Of a stretch of DNA of 64,000 nt, positions 26,053 to 34,068 are shown piece by piece; the first letter of the stretch is position 1; each line of letters begins with the position of its first letter. The notes under the pieces are model-generated. The model was not told the DNA's origin and searched no databases. It saw nothing but the letters and a program-made list of their open reading frames with translations. Source of the stretch: Porticoccaceae bacterium (GTDB lineage Bacteria; Pseudomonadota; Gammaproteobacteria; Pseudomonadales; Porticoccaceae); assembly GCA_021773435.1 (NCBI GenBank), contig JAJFKC010000020.1, positions 124,001-188,000 on the forward strand. Reading direction: 5' to 3'. A program made the translations under genes and the position numbers.

Positions 26053-26274
26053 ATGAATGTAGATCAATCAGATCGACTCTTAACCGCCAGCCAGGCCGGT
26101 GAATTCCTCGGTGTCAGCGAACAGACACTAGCTATTTGGCGTTGTAATAAGCGTTATGACCTTAAATACGTAAAAATTGGAAGGAAGGTTAGATATCGTT
26201 TTCGTGACCTAATGATGTTTGTCGAATCAAGAACTGTTGGTGCTGAATCAACTGGTTCTGAGGAGACCTCCTAA
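26053..26274 (+). CDS. AlpA/excisionase-like helix-turn-helix protein
   Basis: A 73-aa DNA-binding protein. LLTASQAGEFLGVSEQTLAIWR is the MerR-like winged-helix of the HTH_17 excisionase family, followed by YVKIGRKVRYRFRDLMMFVESR, the wing and its second helix. In P4-like elements such proteins activate int expression or direct excision. It heads a three-gene run in which the stop of each gene overlaps the start of the next, so it is likely cotranscribed with rep. The C-terminal ten residues are Ser/Thr/Glu-rich. Confidence 0.85.
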   Translation: MNVDQSDRLLTASQAGEFLGVSEQTLAIWRCNKRYDLKYVKIGRKVRYRFRDLMMFVESRTVGAESTGSEETS

Positions 26275-26618
26275 TGAAAAAGAACCTTCTCGATTATGTG
26301 ACTGCCTGCGAGGGGCAAGCCATTGGCCGACCCGCAGCAGCAGACACATTATCCATATTGGTAATGTGGGTAACGGTGACAGGTAATTATTTGATAGCAC
26401 CTGTGGCAATCATCGAAGCGGTAGTCCATATGGCATCTTGTTCGTTAACGGTGGTTTATGATTTGTTTTATACGAATGACTCATTAGATTTAGCGCATCC
26501 TAAGCAGACTAAATTACACCCCGCAAGCTTGAAACGGAATAAACCTATAGCGTTTATACAAAACTCACCCAGCCGATCCCATTGTAAAAACAAGCGTATT
26601 AGAAGCATGTTGCGATGA
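26274..26618 (+). CDS. small hydrophobic protein of unknown function
   Basis: 114 aa, not recognised. Its ATG shares one base with the preceding stop (TAATG) and its TGA overlaps the rep ATG (ATGA), so it is translationally coupled on both sides. This is the main reason to accept it as real. A hydrophobic stretch at about residues 24–64 (LSILVMWVTVTGNYLIAPVA then VVHMASCSLTVVYDLF) could span the membrane once or twice. The C-terminal third is basic (LKRNKPIAF, CKNKRIRSMLR). The position between a regulator and Rep would suit a copy-control or packaging accessory, but that is a guess. Confidence 0.55.
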   Translation: MKKNLLDYVTACEGQAIGRPAAADTLSILVMWVTVTGNYLIAPVAIIEAVVHMASCSLTVVYDLFYTNDSLDLAHPKQTKLHPASLKRNKPIAFIQNSPSRSHCKNKRIRSMLR

Positions 26619-28177
26619 GCATCTATAAAACCCACCCCGATTTAAATGGGGAATCCGTTAAGGAGTCTCCTGAGGCTCCTTTTGTTTATGCCGACGGTTT
26701 GACCCTGGAGCAAGTGAGAAATCCTGAACCTGTCATCACCAATTTTGGCGTTGCTGTGCCCGGCCAGCCTTTGAGCGGTAGCGAAAAGCATAGGCTAGTC
26801 AAGGCAGCCAAAAGTCCGACACCGCCTGTGAAGCCAGATAACTGGGGACAATTGCCGGATACCTGCCCGGAACCCGTATATATTGATCCGCTGCCCGTAC
26901 CGGTTACCCCAGAGGGGGCGCCCGGTGCTTATACAGTCATCCAGTACCGCGAATGGGCCGATGAATACCGTGTACGCACGCGAGTGGAAACAACAAGCGG
27001 TACGATGCCCCCTGGACACTTTGGCCCGAGGATTACAGCGATGTTATCGCAACGTGCTGTCCGCAAGATCGCAGAGAGTTGTGCCTATGTCGCTAAGCAG
27101 CATGATGGCTACTCGACGTTTTTGACCTTGACCTTCACCCCTGATCAACGATTTTGTTTGCAAGCGAGCGGCAAATATTGCGACCTGACGACACGTAAGG
27201 TTACAAAGCCAACCTCCATTCAAAAGGAGGTCAGCCGGTTTTGTGATGGTCTTAGTAAAATGTGGCGGCGCGGTTGGCAGGCTGAGTTTACGATCAACGG
27301 CAGGCGTATCGCTTGCGTTGATGAACATGGCGTGACAATGGGCGAGGAAGCCCGAGGTGATACCCCCCTGCTCTATTGTTGGGTTGCTGAGGTGCCGGAT
27401 AATGACCAAGGCGAACCCAATCCACATGTGCATATGATGATCCGCTGCCGTGTCCCCAAGCCGCTATTTGCCTGCTGGGCTAAACGCTTTGAGGAGCTAT
27501 GGGGCAATGGCCTGGCTCATTTAGAAAAAATCAAAGATGGCGACGCGGCGGCAGCTTATATGATGAAAGCGGCTGGCTATCTTTGTAAAGCCCAGGGTAA
27601 GACCGATCAAGGCACGATACGGGGCAACCGTTATGGCATGAGTGCGGAGGCACGAGCACCCGACTGGGTAACAATTGAAGAAAGTCAGTTGCATGCCATG
27701 GGGCTGCTTATTGCTGATGTCCATGACTACATTACGACCCGGTATGCCAGTGAGTATCAATTACGAAAGACTTTGAAGCAAAACCTCGACAACGCTCCGA
27801 AAGGATCGAAGGCGCGTTTTATTATTGGCAAGAAACTCGAAAGTGTTCGGGCGATATTGGCCAAGGTTCCCATCGTAGCGAGCAAATATCAAGTCATACT
27901 AAAAGGCAGAGCGGCTTTTTATGAGTTTATGAATTGGGCTAAGTCACCGGGCCATTGGCGGGATTTTGTGTGTGACTGGTTACCGGAAAAGTGGCCTGGC
28001 GAAAATTGGCTACCCGGTAGCCGCCCCGATTGTCACTGGATGGCAGACTTTAAAAAGCGGCACTATCAACGTCGAGTTTTGCGTCATATGCCAAAAACCC
28101 TGTCTGATGAGGAATGGGGGCAAGCTGTTGATGAGTATGCTGAGTGGGCAGAAATGGACTTGGAATTCTGTCAATAA
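26615..28177 (+). CDS. rep: HUH-endonuclease rolling-circle replication initiator
   Basis: Predicted to nick one strand at the element's origin and stay covalently attached through tyrosine. Three motifs are in the expected order: motif 1 FLTLTF (169–174), the HUH metal site NPHVHMM (H271/H273) and motif 3 in AAAYMMKAAGYLCK (Y315, Y322). Two tyrosines seven residues apart are unusual for single-tyrosine plasmid Reps and recall the two-tyrosine phage initiators. The C-terminal 170 residues (FYEFMNWAKSPGHWRDF…) are element-specific. Length 520 aa is long for plasmid Reps and closer to those of integrative ssDNA-phage-like elements. Metal and tyrosine assignments are by motif only. Confidence 0.8.
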   Translation: MSIYKTHPDLNGESVKESPEAPFVYADGLTLEQVRNPEPVITNFGVAVPGQPLSGSEKHRLVKAAKSPTPPVKPDNWGQLPDTCPEPVYIDPLPVPVTPEGAPGAYTVIQYREWADEYRVRTRVETTSGTMPPGHFGPRITAMLSQRAVRKIAESCAYVAKQHDGYSTFLTLTFTPDQRFCLQASGKYCDLTTRKVTKPTSIQKEVSRFCDGLSKMWRRGWQAEFTINGRRIACVDEHGVTMGEEARGDTPLLYCWVAEVPDNDQGEPNPHVHMMIRCRVPKPLFACWAKRFEELWGNGLAHLEKIKDGDAAAAYMMKAAGYLCKAQGKTDQGTIRGNRYGMSAEARAPDWVTIEESQLHAMGLLIADVHDYITTRYASEYQLRKTLKQNLDNAPKGSKARFIIGKKLESVRAILAKVPIVASKYQVILKGRAAFYEFMNWAKSPGHWRDFVCDWLPEKWPGENWLPGSRPDCHWMADFKKRHYQRRVLRHMPKTLSDEEWGQAVDEYAEWAEMDLEFCQ

Positions 28178-28201
28178 CTGTACTCAGGAGCGATCCAACC
28201 G

Positions 28202-28990
28202 TTAAACCGCCAAACTATCTGCGGGACTCAGCACTCCCTTGCCACCTCGATTAATCACATGGGTATAAATTTCAGTCGTAGAAACGTCAGAATGACCCAA
28301 TAACTCCTGGATCGTGCGCAAATCATAACCAGATTCCAGCAGATGCGTGGCAAAACTGTGGCGAAAGCTGTGTGATCTCGCAGGTTTGTTAATACCTGCG
28401 CCCCGAACAGCTTGCCGAATCTTTTTGGCAAGTGCAGAGGCATGTAAATGATGCCTTCGTAAGATACCTGAACGGGGATCTTTGCCAATCTTGCTAGCTG
28501 GGAAAAGATATTGCCAGCCCAATTCCCTGGCTGCGTTAGGGAATTTCCTGCTCAACGCATCTGGAAGATAGACATCGCCATAACCCTCCTCCTTATCTTG
28601 GTCATGGAGTTTTTTTACTTTTTCAATTTGGCGCTTCAAGGATGGGATTAATCGCTGAGGTAACATCGTAGTTCGATCCTTACTACCCTTACCGCGATAA
28701 ACAAAAACATTATTGCTGCCAAAATCAACATCTTTGACACGCAAAGAAAGTAACTCTGCACTACGTATACCCGTCCCGTACATTAACCCAACCTGTAAAC
28801 GGTATGTGCCGTGTAAATGGCCCATAATTGCAGTTATTTCATCGCGACTATAGACCACCGGTAATCGCCTTGGCACATGCGCTAAGGAATAATCCAGTTC
28901 ACCTATTTCTAGACCCATATATCGCTTATAGAGATAAATCAGAGCATTTAGTGCAATGCGTTGCGTACTAATCGAACAATGGCGTTGAAC
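28202..28990 (-). pseudogene. integron-type integrase, 5'-truncated (intI-like)
   Basis: The 28202–28918 frame gives a full IntI catalytic domain: LPVVYSRDEI, YGTGIRSAELLSLRVKDVDF, GKGSKDRTTMLP, the IntI-specific insertion (LGWQYLFPASKIGKDPRSG then RRHHLH), HSFRHSFATHLL and the Tyr in TTEIYTHVINRGGKGVLSP. In-frame codons upstream of the first ATG still read like IntI (VQRHCSISTQRIALNALIYL), but similarity stops at the Val codon at 28988–28990 and a stop follows at 29045–29047. About 60 N-terminal residues of the core-binding domain are missing, so recombination activity is doubtful. It converges with rep, 24 bp away. Confidence 0.8.
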
Positions 28991-29146
28991 ACCAAACCGC
29001 CACTTCGTTCTGGTTTGTCGTCCCCTGCTGCAGGCGTTAAGTTTTCAAGTTACCCACAGAAAGTAGACACCCTATATAGTTTATTGGAGAGTCAATACAG
29101 GAAAGGCGAAACTGAAATTGTATTCATTAATGGTAAGGCAGACTAA
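28979..29146 (+). CDS. possible small protein, unrecognised
   Basis: A 55-codon frame (MALNTKPPLRSG…) running away from the truncated integrase. The second half (KVDTLYSLLESQYRKGETE) looks protein-like, but no ribosome-binding site precedes the ATG, and its first ten codons are antisense to intI sequence. It could be an accidental frame or the relic of a gene brought in when intI was truncated. Confidence 0.3.
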   Translation: MALNTKPPLRSGLSSPAAGVKFSSYPQKVDTLYSLLESQYRKGETEIVFINGKAD

Positions 29147-29180
29147 ATAACCGTCGAAGGCATTGACTATATCCCTTTGT

Positions 29181-29213
29181 CTAATAAGGCCTGGGCTTTC
29201 CAGGCCTTATTAG
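29181..29213. other. perfect 14-bp stem hairpin near the element's right end
   Basis: CTAATAAGGCCTGG (29181–29194), loop GCTTT, then its exact complement (29200–29213). No T-run follows on either strand, so it is not a classical terminator. In an element with a rolling-circle Rep, such a hairpin could be a single- or double-strand origin; it could also be a transcription stop for the small ORF 35 bp upstream. Confidence 0.75.
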
Positions 29214-29401
29214 CTAGCTTCCTCCTCTGATAACCTTCCTAGTCGCTAGCGTACCGTGCCTGTCGAGTATCTCTAGCAATCTTCTCCAGAAAGTAATTAC
29301 TTTTTGAAATCATAAATATGCATAGCCGCCTACATACAATGCTTTATGGGCATGGCTCATTGCAAGAAAAATAAAATACGACTGTAACTTGTTGTTTTTA
29401 T

Positions 29402-29450
29402 TGGTACCGGAATCGAACCGGCACGGTATTGCCACCGAGGGATTTTAAGT
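29402..29450 (-). pseudogene. tRNA 3'-half remnant, tRNA-Leu(UAA)-like
   Basis: The minus strand reads CTTAAAATCCC (anticodon loop with TAA and the 3' side of its stem), then a long variable arm TCGGTGGCAATACCG, a T arm GCCGGTTCGATTCCGG and TACCA. The order and the long variable arm identify a leucine-type tRNA. The acceptor-stem bases between T arm and CCA end are missing, and there is no 5' half, so it is not functional. It looks like an attachment-site relic from a different tRNA gene. Confidence 0.65.
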
Positions 29451-29459
29451 TATCCAAAA

Positions 29460-29478
29460 GTAGCACATTGGTAGCACA
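29460..29478. promoter_or_regulatory. candidate integrase arm-type site, right
   Basis: GTAGCACATTGGTAGCACA differs at one base from the left-end copy at 23838–23856 and lies 40 bp inside the right att repeat. The matched pair near both ends is what arm-type integrase sites look like. Binding is not shown. Confidence 0.55.
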
Positions 29479-29518
29479 AAGATTTAAGTGCAGTGATAAG
29501 TATGCATAACATATTGAT

Positions 29519-29569
29519 TTATATGGTGGGCCCAGAAGGACTTGAACCTTCGACCAATCGATTATGAGT
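29519..29569. repeat. right attachment site (51-bp direct repeat, copy 2)
   Basis: Identical to 23656–23706. It overlaps the 3' part of the intact tRNA-Ile2 gene, whose remaining 5' half continues to 29600. This marks the chromosomal side that kept the tRNA promoter and 5' end. Confidence 0.92.
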
Positions 29570-29600
29570 CGACTGCTCTAACCAACTGAGCTATGGGCCC
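29524..29600 (-). tRNA. tRNA-Ile2 (anticodon CAU, lysidine type)
   Basis: A 77-nt cloverleaf with encoded CCA: acceptor GGGCCCA/TGGGCCC, D arm GCTCAGTTGGTTAGAGC, anticodon stem GTCGA/TCGAT with loop CTCATAA, T arm GAAGG-TTCAAGT-CCTTC. The CAU anticodon would mean Met, but the anticodon-arm and variable region (GACTCATAATCG, TTGGTCG) match E. coli tRNA-Ile(CAU), whose C34 becomes lysidine via TilS, rather than elongator tRNA-Met. A TATAAC about 11 bases upstream may be the -10 of its promoter. The element's integration regenerated its 3' half. Confidence 0.92.
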
Positions 29601-29679
29601 ATGACTTGCCTGTTATAGCTTCGCGCATTGCGAGGCGGAAATTTTTTGTTTCAGCTTTTGACGATGACGAGAATAACGC

Positions 29680-29705
29680 AAAAAACCACCCCAGTTGCGG
29701 GATGG
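29680..29705 (-). terminator. rho-independent terminator after rpoD
   Basis: On the minus strand, CCATCCC, a six-base loop GCAACT, GGGGTGG (one G·T pair) and a run of six T. It lies about 40 bp past the rpoD stop codon. Confidence 0.8.
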
Positions 29706-29747
29706 CATTATAAAAGCTCTGTGAAATACCTGCTATATTTAACCGGT

Positions 29748-31571
29748 TTATTCGTCGAGAAAACTGCGCATATGTTCTGAGCGCGAAGGATGGCGTAGTT
29801 TGCGCAGAGCCTTGGCTTCGATTTGGCGAATCCGCTCGCGAGTGACATCAAATTGTTTGCCGACTTCTTCCAGGGTGTGATCGGTATTCATGTCGATGCC
29901 GAAACGCATGCGCAGAACTTTGGCTTCTCTGGCGGTGAGTCCGTTTAAGACCTCATGGGTTGCTTCAGTAAGACTTTCCTGAGTTGCGGAATTTACGGGT
30001 GAATCGACATTAACATCTTCGATAAAATCACCGAGATGGGAATCTTCGTCATCGCCAATGGGTGTTTCCAGCGATATTGGTTCTTTGGCGATTTTGAGCA
30101 CTTTGCGAATCTTGTCTTCAGGCAGTTCCATGCGCTCGCCGAGTTCTTCAGGTGTTGGTTCACGGCCCATTTCCTGAAGCATTTGTCGTGAGATGCGATT
30201 GAGTTTGTTGATAGTCTCAATCATGTGGACAGGTATGCGAATAGTGCGGGCCTGGTCAGCAATCGAGCGGGTAATTGCCTGGCGAATCCACCAGGTGGCG
30301 TAGGTCGAAAACTTGTAGCCGCGACGGTATTCGAATTTATCGACTGCTTTCATCAGGCCGATGTTGCCTTCCTGAATCAGGTCGAGAAACTGTAAGCCGC
30401 GATTGGTGTATTTTTTGGCGATGGAAATCACCAGGCGTAGGTTGGCTTCAACCATTTCTTTCTTGGCGCGTCGCGATTTCGCTTCACCGATAGACATGCG
30501 ACGGTTCATATCTTTGATTTCAGATATTGCCATGCCACATTCTTGTTCTAACACTGATAGTTTCTGCTGCTCTCGGACGATATCATCATGGCGAGCTTTG
30601 ATCGCGGCGGCATAGGGCTGCTTTCTACGGGACAGGTTTCCAGCCCATTTGAGATTGGTTTCATTGTCGGGAAAGTTATCAATGAATTCCCGGCGCGACA
30701 TTTTTGCTTCGCGAATGCAAATATTCATGATATTGCGTTCGTGGTTTCTGATTTTCGTCAGGGTCGTTCGGACGCTAACGATCAGCGGGTCGTATTGGCG
30801 TGGTGTTAATTTTAGGAATTTGAACACTTCACCCAGTTCAGCAAGATTCTTCTGAGCAGATGTATGGGTTCGACCATTACGCGCAACTGAGCGTTTTGTT
30901 TTGTCGTTTTGTTTGCGGATTTCGGTAAAGCGGCGAACAGCTTCTACGGGGTCGAGACCGCCTTCGTTTTCATCTTCGTCATCTTCGTCATCGTCATTGC
31001 CTTCGTTAGCGGCTTTTTTGTTGGCCTGTTCCAGCGCTGAGGGCACATGTTCGACCGGGTTAAGGTAACCGGCAATGATATCAGTGAGTTTGCGTTTCTC
31101 TAATTCGACAAGATCATACTCGCCAATGACTCGGTCGACATTACCAGGCCATTCCGAAACCGCTGACATAACCTCGCGAATGCCTTCTTCGATACGTTTG
31201 GCGATGGCAATTTCGCCTTCGCGTGTAAGTAATTCTACGGTACCCATTTCCCGCATATACATACGCACGGGGTCAGTGGTTCGGTGTTTCTCGGTCTCTA
31301 CCGCAGCCAATGCAGCTGCAGCTTCGGCGGCGGCAATTTCGTCGGCGGAGTTGTCGCCACCGGTAATCAGTAGCGTGTCGGCGTCGGGCGCATTTTCAAA
31401 TACGCCAATACCCATGTCATTGATCATTTGAATAATGTCTTCAACCTGATCTGGATCAGAGATATCTTCCGGCAGGTGATCGTTCACCTCTGCATAGGTC
31501 AGAAAGCCTTGCTCTCGGCCTTTGGCGATGAGTTCTTTGATCCTGGATTGTTCGTGGGCAGCTGTACTCAT
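29748..31571 (-). CDS. rpoD: RNA polymerase primary sigma factor sigma-70
   Basis: Directs RNA polymerase to housekeeping promoters. 607 aa, normal for gammaproteobacterial RpoD. Region 1.1 is at the start ([24 protein letters not shown]), then region 1.2 ([21 protein letters not shown]), an acidic non-conserved insert ([13 protein letters not shown]), region 2 ([21 protein letters not shown]), region 3 and region 4.2 ([21 protein letters not shown]). It is the last gene of the rpsU–yqeY–dnaG–rpoD operon and is followed by a terminator. The 261-bp gap to dnaG may hold an extra promoter, but I did not find a convincing one. Confidence 0.99.
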   Translation of the reverse strand: MSTAAHEQSRIKELIAKGREQGFLTYAEVNDHLPEDISDPDQVEDIIQMINDMGIGVFENAPDADTLLITGGDNSADEIAAAEAAAALAAVETEKHRTTDPVRMYMREMGTVELLTREGEIAIAKRIEEGIREVMSAVSEWPGNVDRVIGEYDLVELEKRKLTDIIAGYLNPVEHVPSALEQANKKAANEGNDDDEDDEDENEGGLDPVEAVRRFTEIRKQNDKTKRSVARNGRTHTSAQKNLAELGEVFKFLKLTPRQYDPLIVSVRTTLTKIRNHERNIMNICIREAKMSRREFIDNFPDNETNLKWAGNLSRRKQPYAAAIKARHDDIVREQQKLSVLEQECGMAISEIKDMNRRMSIGEAKSRRAKKEMVEANLRLVISIAKKYTNRGLQFLDLIQEGNIGLMKAVDKFEYRRGYKFSTYATWWIRQAITRSIADQARTIRIPVHMIETINKLNRISRQMLQEMGREPTPEELGERMELPEDKIRKVLKIAKEPISLETPIGDDEDSHLGDFIEDVNVDSPVNSATQESLTEATHEVLNGLTAREAKVLRMRFGIDMNTDHTLEEVGKQFDVTRERIRQIEAKALRKLRHPSRSEHMRSFLDE

Positions 31572-31658
31572 AGAGTTTCCATCGTCTGTCGGTTAGGGCT
31601 GTTGGTTGGGTCGCTCAGTTAGGTTGTTCGGATACGTCAAATGTTAAATTAATCTTGC

Positions 31659-31686
31659 GCCAGTGTTGAATAGCCAGTGTTGAATA
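31659..31686. repeat. 14-bp intergenic tandem duplication
   Basis: GCCAGTGTTGAATA twice in a row (31659–31672, 31673–31686), in the gap between dnaG and rpoD, 88 bp upstream of the rpoD start. It lies in transcribed leader sequence of a core operon, so it is probably neutral. Confidence 0.9.
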
Positions 31687-31832
31687 AATGGGTCTGCGCA
31701 GTCTGCCAGTTTATGGCGCTATTTCGGTCGGGCTGTGGCCCTATTTTAAGAAAGCGACAGTGCATAAAATAAAGCGCGCGATTATATATGATAATTGGGG
31801 CTCTGTCTCTCAATTACAAGTGTAGCCGAGCT

Positions 31833-33815
31833 TCACTTTTCTGCCACCGCGGTGCTTGTAAGCAATTGTTTTATAGACAAAATTAATTCTGGCGCTGCGC
31901 CTTCGGCCTTGAGCTTATGCCACAGGGTTATGGCAATTTTTCTGTCTTCATCATTAAGCGGGGATTTGTTGGTCAGGGCCGCTATTTGCTGCTCCGGGGG
32001 GAGGTTTGCTTCTACGTTGCGTAGCAGGGTCGAGACAATATCTGCAACCTGGGCACGATTGGATTCATCGGTCTGCCCCGGCGCGGTAATCAGGTCACTA
32101 TTAATGATTTTGCCCAGTTGTTCGCCCTGTTCCTGGCCGTGAATGCCGCGCCAGTAGCCGAGCAGATGGTTGAGCGAGTAGTCGGGGTGTTCCTTTAGCA
32201 ATGTAATCAGGGGTAATAATATCTCCACGCCCGGCGAATCGAGCTTAGCCAATCGTTTAATGTGCTCATCATCTATGGTCGCGATCAGGCCAGGATTATG
32301 CGCCAGCAAGGCGATTAGCCAGTGCGCCGGTGAAAGTTCAACCTTTTTACCGGTGTTTGGCGGCAGCGCTGATCTTTGCGGGCGGCGACTTTGATCGGGC
32401 ACAGCGGCATGCGAGACATCTGTTGGATAGCCGCTACCATCAATGTCGGCATAGTTGTGGGTGTAGGCGTCGGTCGGCGGGTTTTGCCAGGGCGGTGGAT
32501 TATTGTGTTCATCGCTAATAATTTCTTCAAGCCTGGCACTGGCCAGACCGGTTTTTTCGGCCAACTGGTCGATCATCAGTTGATGGAACACGCCGGTCGG
32601 CAGGCGGTTAATCAGGGGTGCAGCCAGTTGGCTTAATTTGGCCCGATCATCCGGCAAGCTCAAGTCGAGGTTTTCGGCTAAGGTTTCAAATAAATAAGCT
32701 GATAGGGGTGTGGCTGCTTTGAGTTTTTTATTAAACGCCTCGGCACCGATTTTTCGGACCAGGGTATCGGGGTCTTCACCGTCGGGTAAGAATAAAAATC
32801 GGGCACTACGGCCATCTTGCAAAGTGGGCAGGGATGTCTCCATAGCTCGTCGAGCAGCTTTACTGCCAGCACTATCGCCATCAAAACAGAATACGACCTC
32901 GCTTGTATAACGGTATATTTTCTCCAGATGATCAATTGAAGTAGCGGTGCCCAGGGTGGCAACGGCGTTAGTGATGCCAAACTGGGCGAGGGCGACGACA
33001 TCCATGTAACCCTCGACAACTAACAGGTTGTCCATGTTTTTAGCGGCGCGGCTGGCTTCGTAAAGACCATAAAGTTCGCGACCTTTGTGGAACACTGGTG
33101 TTTCAGGGGAGTTCAAATATTTGGGTTTGTCGTCACCGAGCACTCGGCCGCCGAAGGCTACGGTGCGGCCCCGGCTATCGCGAATGGGAAACATAATGCG
33201 GTGGCGAAACCGGTCGTAAACCTTGTCACCTTCGTCCCGTACCACCAACATGCCAGCGGTGGTTAAGTGCTCAATTTGCTTATCGTCACCATCGGCCAGA
33301 TTGAGCAGATTGGCCCAGCCAGGCGGGGCGAAGCCAATGCCAAAGTCTCGCACGACTTCGCCGGACATGCCTCGGTTGCGCAGGTATTCGATGGCTTCGT
33401 TGGTTTTTCTATCAGGGGTTTGCTCACGCAATTGCGCCCGATAGAAACGGTCAGCTGTTTCGAGAGCAGCATAGAGGCTGCGCCGTCGGTTTGCCTGTTC
33501 ATCATCACGAGTGCCTTCGGTGGGCACTTCCATGCCCACCAGGCTAGCCAGGTTTTCGACCGCTCTGGGGAAATCGATGCGGTCGTAATCCATGACAAAG
33601 CCCAGGGCATTGCCGCCTGCGCCACAACCGAAACAGTAAAAAAATTGTTTGTCGGGACTGACCGAGAAGGATGGCGTTTTTTCATCGTGAAAGGGGCAAC
33701 GGGCAGAATGGTTTTTGCCGGTTTTGCGTAAATCCAGTCGAGCGCCCACTACATCGACAATATCGACGCGGTCGAGGAGGTCATCAATAAATCGCTGCGG
33801 GATTCTTCCAGACAT
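31833..33815 (-). CDS. dnaG: DNA primase
   Basis: Makes RNA primers for replication. The N-terminal zinc-binding domain has CPFHDEKTPSF and FYCFGCGAGGNAL (Cys/His/Cys/Cys). The catalytic core has ERFRHRIMFPI-like DRFRHRIMFPIRDSRGR and the TOPRIM acidic residues in VVEGYMDVVAL and VFCFDGDSAG. The C-terminal helicase-binding region (about 480–660) is helical and more variable, with a Pro/Asn-rich linker at about 440–490. Length 660 aa is somewhat above E. coli's 581, owing to the linker. Second-to-last gene of the macromolecular synthesis operon. Confidence 0.99.
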   Translation of the reverse strand: MSGRIPQRFIDDLLDRVDIVDVVGARLDLRKTGKNHSARCPFHDEKTPSFSVSPDKQFFYCFGCGAGGNALGFVMDYDRIDFPRAVENLASLVGMEVPTEGTRDDEQANRRRSLYAALETADRFYRAQLREQTPDRKTNEAIEYLRNRGMSGEVVRDFGIGFAPPGWANLLNLADGDDKQIEHLTTAGMLVVRDEGDKVYDRFRHRIMFPIRDSRGRTVAFGGRVLGDDKPKYLNSPETPVFHKGRELYGLYEASRAAKNMDNLLVVEGYMDVVALAQFGITNAVATLGTATSIDHLEKIYRYTSEVVFCFDGDSAGSKAARRAMETSLPTLQDGRSARFLFLPDGEDPDTLVRKIGAEAFNKKLKAATPLSAYLFETLAENLDLSLPDDRAKLSQLAAPLINRLPTGVFHQLMIDQLAEKTGLASARLEEIISDEHNNPPPWQNPPTDAYTHNYADIDGSGYPTDVSHAAVPDQSRRPQRSALPPNTGKKVELSPAHWLIALLAHNPGLIATIDDEHIKRLAKLDSPGVEILLPLITLLKEHPDYSLNHLLGYWRGIHGQEQGEQLGKIINSDLITAPGQTDESNRAQVADIVSTLLRNVEANLPPEQQIAALTNKSPLNDEDRKIAITLWHKLKAEGAAPELILSIKQLLTSTAVAEK

Positions 33816-34068
33816 TGAGGTGCTCGCTTGGCAACGGGCTTATTGAATCACGGAGCGGCGCTAATGTTTAGCGGTGTGATGAAAAAAAATTGACTGCCTG
33901 GCCTTGTGAACCTGAATCGGTTGACCTGGCTCTGTTGATGAGTCGGCCTTTATTGAAAAAGTGGGGGTGTTTATAGTTGTCTTGTTATGAAACAAGGACA
34001 ATTGCCTGCATTGCAATAGCTTCTGTACCGTGCCGTGCAGGTTGATCGGGGCTTAACTCAACCGCAGC

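Larger units (their letters stand above)
23656..29569. mobile_element. integrated rolling-circle-type element in tRNA-Ile2(CAU)
   Basis: Bounded by perfect 51-bp direct repeats at 23656–23706 and 29519–29569. The right copy covers the 3' 46 bases of an intact tRNA-Ile2 gene, so the insert (about 5.86 kb counting one repeat) entered at the tRNA 3' end and restored it. In order it carries a P4-type integrase, a protein of unknown function, an AlpA-like HTH protein, a small hydrophobic protein, a HUH Rep, an intI-like pseudogene on the opposite strand, a small ORF, a strong hairpin and a fragment of another tRNA. No capsid, relaxase or conjugation genes are seen, so it would be a replicating integrative element or phage satellite relying on others for transfer. 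Confidence 0.88.

Noticed and set aside
29524-29600. Calling the CAU tRNA elongator tRNA-Met
   Set aside because: Arms and variable region match tRNA-Ile2(CAU) of E. coli better than tRNA-Met.
33267-33731. 154-codon open frame opposite dnaG
   Set aside because: Antisense to the conserved primase core; no ribosome-binding site and no recognisable motif.
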